A stretch of 14,727 bases of DNA, taken from positions 1 to 14,727 of the forward strand of contig JALRFL010000120.1 of NCBI GenBank assembly GCA_023259875.1. Reading direction: 5' to 3'. Source of the stretch: Alphaproteobacteria bacterium. Lineage in GTDB: Bacteria; Pseudomonadota; Alphaproteobacteria; Puniceispirillales; UBA1172. The translations under genes and the position numbers were made by a program. Of the stretch, positions 1 through 6,195 are shown in pieces. Within the stretch, counting starts at the first letter, position 1. The number at the start of each line of letters is the position of its first letter. The notes under the pieces are model-generated. The model worked only from the letters and a program-made list of their open reading frames with translations. It made no database searches and was not told where the DNA came from.

Positions 1-110
1 TCGGGTAAATCTCGCCCAAAATGCCAGAACACTAGCATCATGCCGATAATACCCATCACCGCCATGAAAAACATCAGGCTGGCCAATCTCAACACCCACT
101 TTTTGATCAT
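1..110 (-). CDS. mrcA: Penicillin-binding protein 1A, N-terminal fragment
   Basis: Only the first 36 codons lie in the window; the gene continues past the left edge. The protein would be a bifunctional peptidoglycan glycosyltransferase/transpeptidase anchored in the inner membrane. What is visible is a short basic start (MIKKW), one hydrophobic transmembrane segment at about residues 7-30, and a WHFGRDLPD-like exit from the membrane that resembles the sequence before the glycosyltransferase domain of class A PBPs. The start ATG is preceded by AAGGAA ten bases upstream. The amidase gene amiC lies just upstream on the same strand; amiC followed by mrcA, divergent from rne, is a common alphaproteobacterial order and supports the call. 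No catalytic domain is visible, so the assignment rests on the N-terminus and the context. Confidence 0.72.
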   Translation of the reverse strand, partial: MIKKWVLRLASLMFFMAVMGIIGMMLVFWHFGRDLP

Positions 111-217
111 ACCGTCGTCATTCCTTGCTGATACCGCCTGCTTGATAGGCTGAGGAAAGCATTAGCCCGTTTGCATTTGCCATTTTCTCAACTCGCTTTG
201 GTCGTGCCTGTGCCAAC

Positions 218-246
218 ACTATAACAGGCTTGAATTTGCGACGCAA
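218..246 (-). promoter_or_regulatory. Predicted promoter of mrcA
   Basis: On the minus strand, TTGCGT (241-246) and TATAGT (218-223) are separated by exactly 17 bases, and a run of eight A (254-261 on the reading strand) lies where an UP element would sit. A perfect palindrome TTTGCG-A-CGCAAA (235-247) covers the -35 hexamer, so a repressor or activator site is possible. Transcription would start near 211, about 100 bases before the mrcA start codon. This is inferred from consensus only. Confidence 0.45.
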
Positions 247-275
247 AGATGGCTTTTTTTTGTTCACGCTTTTCT

Positions 276-301
276 GGTTGCACAAAGCGCCCTTTGCAAC
301 C
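276..301 (-). terminator. Hairpin downstream of amiC, possible terminator
   Basis: GGTTGC (276-281) pairs with GCAACC (296-301), and AAAG (284-287) pairs with CTTT (292-295) around a CGCC loop; two unpaired bases (282-283) form a bulge. It lies 24 bases past the amiC stop codon and before the mrcA promoter. In the amiC direction it is followed by an A-rich stretch rather than a U-tract, so it is not a classic intrinsic terminator. It may instead protect the amiC 3' end. Confidence 0.4.
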
Positions 302-324
302 GTTATCGGCTTATGAGTTTGGCG

Positions 325-1734
325 TTAGGGGTTGATGGCGATTTCGTTAGGCAAATTGTGATTGTTATTTTCAAGAAACCGCAACACCGCTTGGGTGACC
401 CCTTGCATGATCTTACGCCGATAGGAGGCATCAACCAGATAACTCTCATCCTGACTATTGGAAAGGAAACCCATTTCAATAAGAACAGAGGGAATATCTG
501 GTGATTTCAAAACAGCAAATCCGGCAAAACGATGCCCTCGTTTCAAGGTTGGCAAATCGTCAAACGCAAGCATCAACTCATTAGCAAACATACTTGACTG
601 GTTCATGGCCTCGCGCTGAAAAATCCCTAGCAAAGCAGGAGTGATCTCTGGATCCGTTGCCCCTAAATCTGGCCCCCCGATTAAATCCGCCTTATTTTCG
701 CGCGAAGCGAGCAATTCGGCTTCTTTATCTGATGCGGTATCCGAAAGGGTAAAAACAGATACCCCCCTTGCCTTGGACGATGGTGCCGCATCGGCGTGTA
801 GAGAAATGAAAATATCGGCCTGATGCAACCGCGCTAGCTCAATGCGTTTGCGCAAATGCAAAAACTGATCCCTATCACGCGAAAGAACAACCTTGATCTG
901 ACCCGTTGCTTCGAGTTGTTTTGCGAGTTCTTTTGCCGCTTTCAGGGTGATATCCTTTTCTTTGTGCCCGTGGATGCTTATCGCGCCCGGGTCTTTGCCG
1001 CCATGACCCGGATCAATGAAGACCACCCATTTTGCTTCATCACGGGTCTGTGTGGATGGCCGCGCTGGTGGCACATTTGCTGTCCCATTATCTGTTGTGA
1101 GGGTATCAGTGACCGTCACCGGCGGCCGTGGACGCGGTTGCGGCAAGGGCACTTGGCTGCCCGGCGCATCATCTTGAGACGAGGCCGTTGGCGGCGAAGA
1201 AAACGCCATATTCTGATTGGTCTGCAAAGCCAGAGCCGCGACACGAAACGCGGTTTCGCCGCGATCCACCAAATCAATGACCAACCGATGATTGCCGTTG
1301 CGTGGGGGCAACCAAAAGATTTGCTCCGGCACAGCAGGCCCGTCCAAATCAATCACTAAGCGCGAGATATTCGGCGCAGGTGAGCCAAAACGATAGCCTT
1401 TCAGCAAGGGTGAAGACAGCCCCCCTGACGCCCCCCTATCTTCTACACGCCAACGGCTTGACGGAAAATCCACCACCAGCCTATGCGGGTCAACAAGCAA
1501 CAACAGCGATACCGGCACAGGGTCAGAGGTTTCAATGACAAGGCGCGATGCCGTTTCCAGCTGACCGCTTCGCAAATCCGTGATTTGCGGTGTTTCTGCT
1601 ACGGCTGTGTTCCATGGGGAAATGCCCCATGGCAACAGAACAGACAACATCAATAAAATAAGGGTTAATGCACGGCTGATCACAACACCTGCCTGATAAT
1701 AGCGGTCTGGTTTTCTGTATTGGTTTTCTTTCAT
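325..1734 (-). CDS. amiC: N-acetylmuramoyl-L-alanine amidase (AmiC type)
   Basis: This 469-residue periplasmic zinc amidase cleaves the bond between MurNAc and the stem peptide, splitting septal peptidoglycan during division. An N-terminal basic region and hydrophobic stretch (about residues 20-38) end in AVA at 44-46, which looks like a signal peptidase site. An AMIN domain (about 50-157), which targets the septal wall in this family, is followed by a Pro-rich linker (about 190-230) and an Amidase_3 domain (about 236-457). The expected zinc ligands are present: H244 in DPGHGG, E259 and H313 in SLHAD; the catalytic glutamate is E420 in LIEMGFLSN. The start ATG has AAGGG nine bases upstream. 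Downstream on the same strand is mrcA, so wall-cutting and wall-building enzymes are neighbours. In this family activity usually needs an EnvC/NlpD-type activator; none is seen here. Confidence 0.95.
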   Translation of the reverse strand: MKENQYRKPDRYYQAGVVISRALTLILLMLSVLLPWGISPWNTAVAETPQITDLRSGQLETASRLVIETSDPVPVSLLLLVDPHRLVVDFPSSRWRVEDRGASGGLSSPLLKGYRFGSPAPNISRLVIDLDGPAVPEQIFWLPPRNGNHRLVIDLVDRGETAFRVAALALQTNQNMAFSSPPTASSQDDAPGSQVPLPQPRPRPPVTVTDTLTTDNGTANVPPARPSTQTRDEAKWVVFIDPGHGGKDPGAISIHGHKEKDITLKAAKELAKQLEATGQIKVVLSRDRDQFLHLRKRIELARLHQADIFISLHADAAPSSKARGVSVFTLSDTASDKEAELLASRENKADLIGGPDLGATDPEITPALLGIFQREAMNQSSMFANELMLAFDDLPTLKRGHRFAGFAVLKSPDIPSVLIEMGFLSNSQDESYLVDASYRRKIMQGVTQAVLRFLENNNHNLPNEIAINP

Positions 1735-1781
1735 CTATCATGACCCTTGGGTGAACGCCAAGCCTGAAAACGCCTTTGTGT

Positions 1782-1811
1782 CTTATCTTTCTGGAGAGAA
1801 CTATAAGTAAA
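1782..1811 (-). promoter_or_regulatory. Candidate amiC promoter
   Basis: On the minus strand TTTACT (1806-1811) and GATAAG (1782-1787) are 18 bases apart, each matching four of six consensus positions. This would give a leader of about 40 bases before amiC. An alternative -10, TATAGT (1800-1805), has only the C-rich repeat array at its -35 position and would need an activator. Both readings put the repeat array at 1801-1855 next to or within the promoter. Confidence 0.28.
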
Positions 1812-1855
1812 CTGAGGGTAAACGGGGGGGAACCGGGGTGTGAACGGGGTGTGAT
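1801..1855. repeat. Degenerate ~11-bp tandem repeats with G-quadruplex pattern
   Basis: Read on the minus strand, five adjoining units of 10-12 bases occupy 1855-1845 (ATCACACCCCG), 1844-1833 (TTCACACCCCGG), 1832-1823 (TTCCCCCCCG), 1822-1812 (TTTACCCTCAG) and 1811-1801 (TTTACTTATAG). The first two differ at one base apart from one extra G. On the plus strand the same stretch has four G-runs at 1816-1818, 1824-1830, 1835-1838 and 1846-1849, with loops of 5, 4 and 7 bases, which fits the standard G3+N1-7 quadruplex pattern. It lies between the candidate amiC and rne promoters, so a regulatory role is plausible but not shown. Confidence 0.6.
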
Positions 1856-1866
1856 CGCGTTTTTCA

Positions 1867-1895
1867 TTGTATAACAGGTTGTAAAAGGATATAAA
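1867..1895 (+). promoter_or_regulatory. Candidate rne promoter
   Basis: TTGTAT (1867-1872) and TATAAA (1890-1895) are 17 bases apart. The -10 matches five of six consensus positions and the -35 three of six. Transcription from here would start near 1902 and give a leader of roughly 440 bases before rne. A long leader is also known for E. coli rne, where it mediates feedback control. Other promoters closer to rne cannot be excluded. Confidence 0.35.
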
Positions 1896-2339
1896 TTGGA
1901 AGTGGAATTCTTCACAGAGGGTTTGCCCTTGGCCTGATGAAAGGTTCAGGAAACCATCTGTCTGGGAGATAAAGCGCTCAAAGGCCAAGCATGACACCAA
2001 GGCCAGAAAGCCGCTTTTCCAATGCCGTGATGACAATCTGACGCTGTGTTTTCTGGCGCAGACATGATGGCAAAAGGGCGATTAGTAGGACAAATCATGA
2101 CCATGATCTTGCCTCTAATCTAGTGTAACAATGGGGGCGATGACCCCCAATAAACCATAGGTCAGGTTTCATGCCACAAGGCTTATATCACATCAACTCA
2201 CCCACCACGGCGCGTTTTCGCCCATGGCTGGCTGTTGATGCTGGCCATCCAAACATGATGACCGACCAACAGGTTCATGCACCGCTTCTGCCGTCCGGAT
2301 TAGATTTGACCGGCGACGGTGCCACAGAAAGTTCTATTC
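1896..2339 (+). other. Intergenic stretch, probable long rne leader
   Basis: No convincing gene lies in this stretch. Visible structure includes a stem-loop at 2132-2149 (TGGGGG-CGATGA-CCCCCA), an inverted repeat ATCATG-AC-CATGAT at 2094-2107, and inverted arms CTTGGCCT (1928-1935) and AGGCCAAG (1982-1989). If transcription begins near 1902, all of these would be in the rne 5' leader and could take part in RNase E autoregulation. The ribosome binding site before rne is weak (AGAAAG, about eight bases before the ATG). This is inference from sequence pattern only. Confidence 0.4.
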
Positions 2340-4820
2340 ATGTCAAAAAAATTGCTTATAGACGCTCGGTCGAGCGACGAAACTCGTGTTGTCCTGCTCA
2401 ACAATAATAACATTGAGGATATTGACTACGAAATTAGCCACCGCAAACAACTTAAGGGAAATATTTATCTGGCCAAAGTGACCAGAGTTGAGCCTTCTCT
2501 CCAAGCGGCGTTTGTGGAATATGGCGGCAATCGCCAAGGTTTTCTGGCGTTTAGTGAAATCCATCCTGATTATTATCGCATCCCTGTTGAAGACCGTGAA
2601 AAACTGCTGGCCGAAGAACGCGAGCACGCAGAATCTGAGCCAGAGTCAGAACCCGATGCAGACGCTGAGCCCAAAGATGATCAAGGCGAGGAAAATGGTG
2701 ACGATGGCGATAATGGCAATGGGCTTGACCCAGATGATGAGCGGATGCGCCGCCGCCGCTTTGAGCGGTTTCGCCGACACTACACCATCCAAGAGGTGAT
2801 CTCACGCCGCCAAATCATGCTGATACAGGTCGTGAAAGAAGAACGCGGCAACAAAGGGGCGGCCTTAACGACCTATTTATCACTGGCTGGACGCTATTGT
2901 GTGTTGATGCCAAACACCTATCATAGTGGTGGGGTGAGCCGAAAAATCACTGATGCCAGTGATCGGAAAAAACTCAAAACCATTGTCAACGGGCTTGATG
3001 TGCCAACGGGCATGGCCGTGATTGTCAGGACAGCCGGATCAAAGCGCACCAAAGCCGAAATCACCCGTGATTACAATTACTTGATGCGCCAGTGGAACGA
3101 GATTCGCGAAACGACCATGGCCTCTTCGGCGCCTTCGATTATTTATGAAGAAGGCAATCTGATCAAAAGAGCGGTACGCGACTATTACACCTCTGATGTA
3201 GAAGAAATCGTCGTTGAAGGCGCAGAGGGCTATAAATCAGCGCGCGCTCATATGAAAAACCTCATGCCAACGCATGTCAAAAAGGTCACAGAACACACCG
3301 ACGCCGTCAGCCATTTGTTTCAGGCGTATAAGGTTGAAAATATGCTGTCCGAAATGCATAACCCCGAAGTCACGCTCAAATCTGGTGGATATATTGTCCT
3401 TAACCAGACCGAGGCTTTGGTCGCGATTGATGTGAACTCTGGCAAGGCTACCCGTGAACGCAACATTGAAGAAACTGCCCTGAAAACAAACCTTGAGGCG
3501 GCGGTAGAAATTGCGCGCCAACTCAAACTGCGTGATTTGTCTGGGCTGGTTGTGATTGATTTCATTGATATGGACTATTCGCGCAACAAAAACGCAGTAG
3601 AGCGCAAATTAAAAGAGGCGTTGAAGCATGATCGCGCGCGCGTGCAAATTGGCAGTATCAGCCAATTTGGCCTGTTAGAAATGTCTCGCCAAAGGCTACG
3701 CCCTAGCCTTAGCGAAGCGGTTTCTGATCTTTGCCCTCATTGCCACGGCACGGGACGCATCCGATCAGTGGAAAGCGCGGCGCTTGCCGTGATTCATCAG
3801 ATTGAAGGTGAAGTTGCTCGCAAGCCAAGAGCAAAACTGACCGTTGCCATGGCATCAGAAGTCGCGCTTTATATTCTCAACCATAAGCGTGATGCCATTA
3901 ATGAGCTAGAAACGCGCTTTCAGATGAGCATCATTCTTGAACAGGATAACAGCCTCTTGGCCCCGAATATTCGCTTTGAGGGGATGCCAGAAAAACAGTC
4001 GCAACCTGATCGCAAGAAAACCAAACAAGACACAAAGGACACCCAAGACGCCTCTGGCAATCATGATGCCCAAGCGGCATCATCTGATGAAGATGAGGAT
4101 GAGGAGAATAAACCAAAACGGCGGCGGCGGCGCGGCAAGCGCGGCGGCAGAAACCGTAATCGCCGCGACCAACAGAACGGCGAAACCAACGCTGAGGCAA
4201 GCGCCGTGCCATCGGTTACCGAAGGCGAAGGCACAGCCCCGTCATCTGATGATGAGGCCAGTCCAACGGATCAGACCAGTGATGTTTCTGCTGATAACAC
4301 CTCAACCAAAGAAGGTGAGAGCAAGCCGGCGAAAAAGCCAGCGCGGCGGCGCGGCAAAAAGCCTGCCACCGAGACGGCATCTGATGAGGAAGCCGTGGCG
4401 GCGACTGAAGCCCCTGCGGTTGATGATCCTCAAAGCACAGAGGAAAAGCCTAAGCCAACGCGGCGACGCAAAGCAGCTAGCCCGAAATCTGATGCCAAGA
4501 AAGCCTCTCAATCCGCCAAGGCCTCTGAGGATAGCCAAGTTGAGGCCAATTCTGATGAGGGCAATTCTGATGAAGTTGGGGCATCGTCAACAGAGCCAAC
4601 CAAAAAAACCCCAGGCAGAAAACCTAAGGCAAAGAGCGATAAGGCTGAGACCAAAACCGAAACAGCGGATGCGCCAGCCAAACCAAAACGCGGCCGCAAA
4701 AAGCAAGACACTAGCGCCGAGGATACCACGCGTGAAGCGGCGGTTTCCGCAGATATCCAAGTGGTGGATGTCAGCACCGTTAGCACAGAAACAAAAAAGA
4801 AAGGCTGGTGGTCACGCTAA
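2340..4820 (+). CDS. rne: Ribonuclease E
   Basis: This 826-residue endoribonuclease is the core of the RNA degradosome, acting in mRNA decay and in rRNA and tRNA processing. The S1 RNA-binding domain (about 35-165) is split by an acidic insert (about 97-135). The 5'-monophosphate sensor residues R230 and T231 (IVRTAG), the catalytic metal ligands D364 (AIDVNSG) and D407 (VIDFIDM) and the zinc-link cysteines C465 and C468 (CPHC) all keep the spacing of the E. coli enzyme. From about residue 550 the tail is disordered, with basic islands at 591-609, 663-674, 703-711, 756-765 and 781-788 between acidic stretches. It ends in GWWSR (822-826), like the PNPase-binding GWW motif of Caulobacter RNase E. 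The ATG at 2340 was chosen because MSKKLLIDAR is the usual family start; a GTG at 2319 would add seven residues without better support. The gene is convergent with the aminotransferase. Confidence 0.97.
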   Translation: MSKKLLIDARSSDETRVVLLNNNNIEDIDYEISHRKQLKGNIYLAKVTRVEPSLQAAFVEYGGNRQGFLAFSEIHPDYYRIPVEDREKLLAEEREHAESEPESEPDADAEPKDDQGEENGDDGDNGNGLDPDDERMRRRRFERFRRHYTIQEVISRRQIMLIQVVKEERGNKGAALTTYLSLAGRYCVLMPNTYHSGGVSRKITDASDRKKLKTIVNGLDVPTGMAVIVRTAGSKRTKAEITRDYNYLMRQWNEIRETTMASSAPSIIYEEGNLIKRAVRDYYTSDVEEIVVEGAEGYKSARAHMKNLMPTHVKKVTEHTDAVSHLFQAYKVENMLSEMHNPEVTLKSGGYIVLNQTEALVAIDVNSGKATRERNIEETALKTNLEAAVEIARQLKLRDLSGLVVIDFIDMDYSRNKNAVERKLKEALKHDRARVQIGSISQFGLLEMSRQRLRPSLSEAVSDLCPHCHGTGRIRSVESAALAVIHQIEGEVARKPRAKLTVAMASEVALYILNHKRDAINELETRFQMSIILEQDNSLLAPNIRFEGMPEKQSQPDRKKTKQDTKDTQDASGNHDAQAASSDEDEDEENKPKRRRRRGKRGGRNRNRRDQQNGETNAEASAVPSVTEGEGTAPSSDDEASPTDQTSDVSADNTSTKEGESKPAKKPARRRGKKPATETASDEEAVAATEAPAVDDPQSTEEKPKPTRRRKAASPKSDAKKASQSAKASEDSQVEANSDEGNSDEVGASSTEPTKKTPGRKPKAKSDKAETKTETADAPAKPKRGRKKQDTSAEDTTREAAVSADIQVVDVSTVSTETKKKGWWSR

Positions 4821-4871
4821 TCTGAACGGATGTCAGACCTGATAGCGTGAACCCCACCCCTAACCCTTTAC

Positions 4872-4902
4872 CTGTCATCTGGTTGATTGCACCGGATGAC
4901 AG
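4872..4902. terminator. Hairpin between convergent rne and aminotransferase genes
   Basis: CTGTCATCTGGT (4872-4883) pairs with ACCGGATGACAG (4891-4902) over 12 bases, with one G-U pair and a seven-base loop. TAACC (4861-4865) and GGTTA (4903-4907) could extend the stem across an internal bulge. The hairpin lies 51 bases after the rne stop and 16 bases after the aminotransferase stop on the other strand. It could end transcription in both directions, although neither side has a clear U-tract. Confidence 0.6.
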
Positions 4903-4918
4903 GGTTAAGGCAAAGCCA

Positions 4919-6088
4919 TCAGGTGTTCTGATTCACCCAATTCGTGATCCGCGTTGCCGCCTCGGCCATATCTTCGGTTGACCCTGCAAACGACAGGCGC
5001 ATCGCCTGATGCCCTCTTTTCTCGTCAAAATCTACCCCGGGGGTAGTTGCAATATAAAGGTCATTTAGGAAGATATCGGTCAGGGCGACACTGTCATTAC
5101 TAACTTGGCTGATATCCGCATAAATATAAAACCCACCTTGCGGATAGGGAAAACGCCCTAGAAATTTTTCTGGCAAGCGGTCTAATAACAGATCACGATT
5201 GACCCGATACCGCGCCACATGGCTATCCATTTCCCGATAACTATCAGGGTTATCCATCGCCGCCGCGCCAGCGATCTGGGACAAGGTGTTGGCAGAGATG
5301 AAACAATTCTGCGCCAGACGATCAAGGGGATCAACGAGGTTGTCAGGGGCAATAATCCAACCCAGACGGTGACCAGTCATGGCAAAATATTTGGAAAAGG
5401 AGTTCATGACCATGGCAGAGGATGAATATTGCAGAGCCGAGTGATCAGCGTCACCAAAACCAATGCCGTGATAAATCTCATCCGAGATCAGCCTAACCCC
5501 CTTTTTCTCACACCAACGGCAAATCTCTGCCAGCTCATCACCTGTCATAACCACACCAGTGGGATTGGCAGGGCTAGCAATAATCAACCCATCAGGAACG
5601 GGATCAAGAGCCTCTAGCGTCTCAACCGTCAAACGCCAGTTCTGCTTTGCCGCGCACTCCACCAGCATAGGTTCAAGCGATGCCGAAAGCATCAGATTAC
5701 GGTAAGCCGAATACCCCGGCGCGGTCATGGCAATTTTATCGCCAGCTTCAAAGCAGGTCAGAAAGACCATCATAAACCCAAGCGATGATCCCACGGTTAC
5801 CAAAACCTGTTCAGGTTTGACATCCACACCATACCACCGGCCATAATGCCGCGCGATGGCCTCGGTCAATTCGATCGTGCCACGCGATAAGGTATAGCCA
5901 TGCGCGCTGGTGTCATGAATATGACGCATCATTGCGTCTAGCGCAGGCTTAGGTGGTGGTGAAGAAGGCTGCCCCATTTCCAACCGCAACAACGGTTGTG
6001 GGGTTGCTTTCATACGCTCAGCCTTTTCCAGAACATCCATCACCATAAAGGAAGGAAGCTCGGACCGAGATGAGACGCGGAGTGCCAT
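4919..6088 (-). CDS. PLP-dependent class I/II aminotransferase
   Basis: This 389-residue fold-type I aminotransferase is probably cytoplasmic and moves an amino group between an amino acid and a 2-oxo acid. The substrate cannot be read from sequence; aspartate or an aromatic or branched amino acid are possible. Key residues are N175 (NPTG), D203 and Y206 (SDEIYH), the PLP-binding lysine K233 (SFSKYF), and the carboxylate-binding arginine R364 (MRLSFAGS). The ATG at 6088 was chosen because AAAGG lies seven bases upstream. An upstream ATG at 6115 would add nine Lys-rich residues (MMKQKKGKI) and has no clear ribosome binding site. It is divergent from the M48 peptidase across 107 bases that contain a long-arm inverted repeat. 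I give no gene symbol because family membership is clear but specificity is not. Confidence 0.9.
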   Translation of the reverse strand: MALRVSSRSELPSFMVMDVLEKAERMKATPQPLLRLEMGQPSSPPPKPALDAMMRHIHDTSAHGYTLSRGTIELTEAIARHYGRWYGVDVKPEQVLVTVGSSLGFMMVFLTCFEAGDKIAMTAPGYSAYRNLMLSASLEPMLVECAAKQNWRLTVETLEALDPVPDGLIIASPANPTGVVMTGDELAEICRWCEKKGVRLISDEIYHGIGFGDADHSALQYSSSAMVMNSFSKYFAMTGHRLGWIIAPDNLVDPLDRLAQNCFISANTLSQIAGAAAMDNPDSYREMDSHVARYRVNRDLLLDRLPEKFLGRFPYPQGGFYIYADISQVSNDSVALTDIFLNDLYIATTPGVDFDEKRGHQAMRLSFAGSTEDMAEAATRITNWVNQNT

Positions 6089-6131
6089 AATTTTACCTTT
6101 CTTTTGCTTCATCATTAGATTTAGGACAGAC

Positions 6132-6179
6132 GTTTAGCCCATTAGTCTATGCAATAGTAATCGCCATCCATGGCTAAAC
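6132..6179. repeat. Perfect 8-bp inverted repeat in divergent intergenic region
   Basis: GTTTAGCC (6132-6139) and GGCTAAAC (6172-6179) are exact reverse complements, with 32 bases between them and centres 40 bases apart. They sit between the aminotransferase start (6088) and the peptidase start (6196). Two half-sites near four helical turns apart could bind one regulator with DNA looping, or the arms could be chance. A TATAGA at 6182-6187 could be a -10 for the peptidase gene but lacks a good -35. Confidence 0.4.
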
Positions 6180-6195
6180 CATATAGATAGTAAGC

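Noticed and set aside
1731..2036. Minus-strand open frame of 101 codons ending in ATGA overlap with the amiC start
   Set aside because: It would start at a TTG without a ribosome binding site, shows no recognisable domain, and runs through the repeat array and promoter region.
2171..2407. Plus-strand 78-codon open frame overlapping the rne start, possible leader peptide
   Set aside because: A weak AGG precedes its ATG, but the protein has no gene-like features and runs 68 bases into rne in another frame. Translation of it could affect rne but nothing in the sequence shows this.
3937..4842. 301-codon open frame on the plus strand inside rne
   Set aside because: It is the shifted frame of the low-complexity Lys/Arg/Glu tail of RNase E; its Arg/Pro-rich composition is a by-product of that codon pattern.
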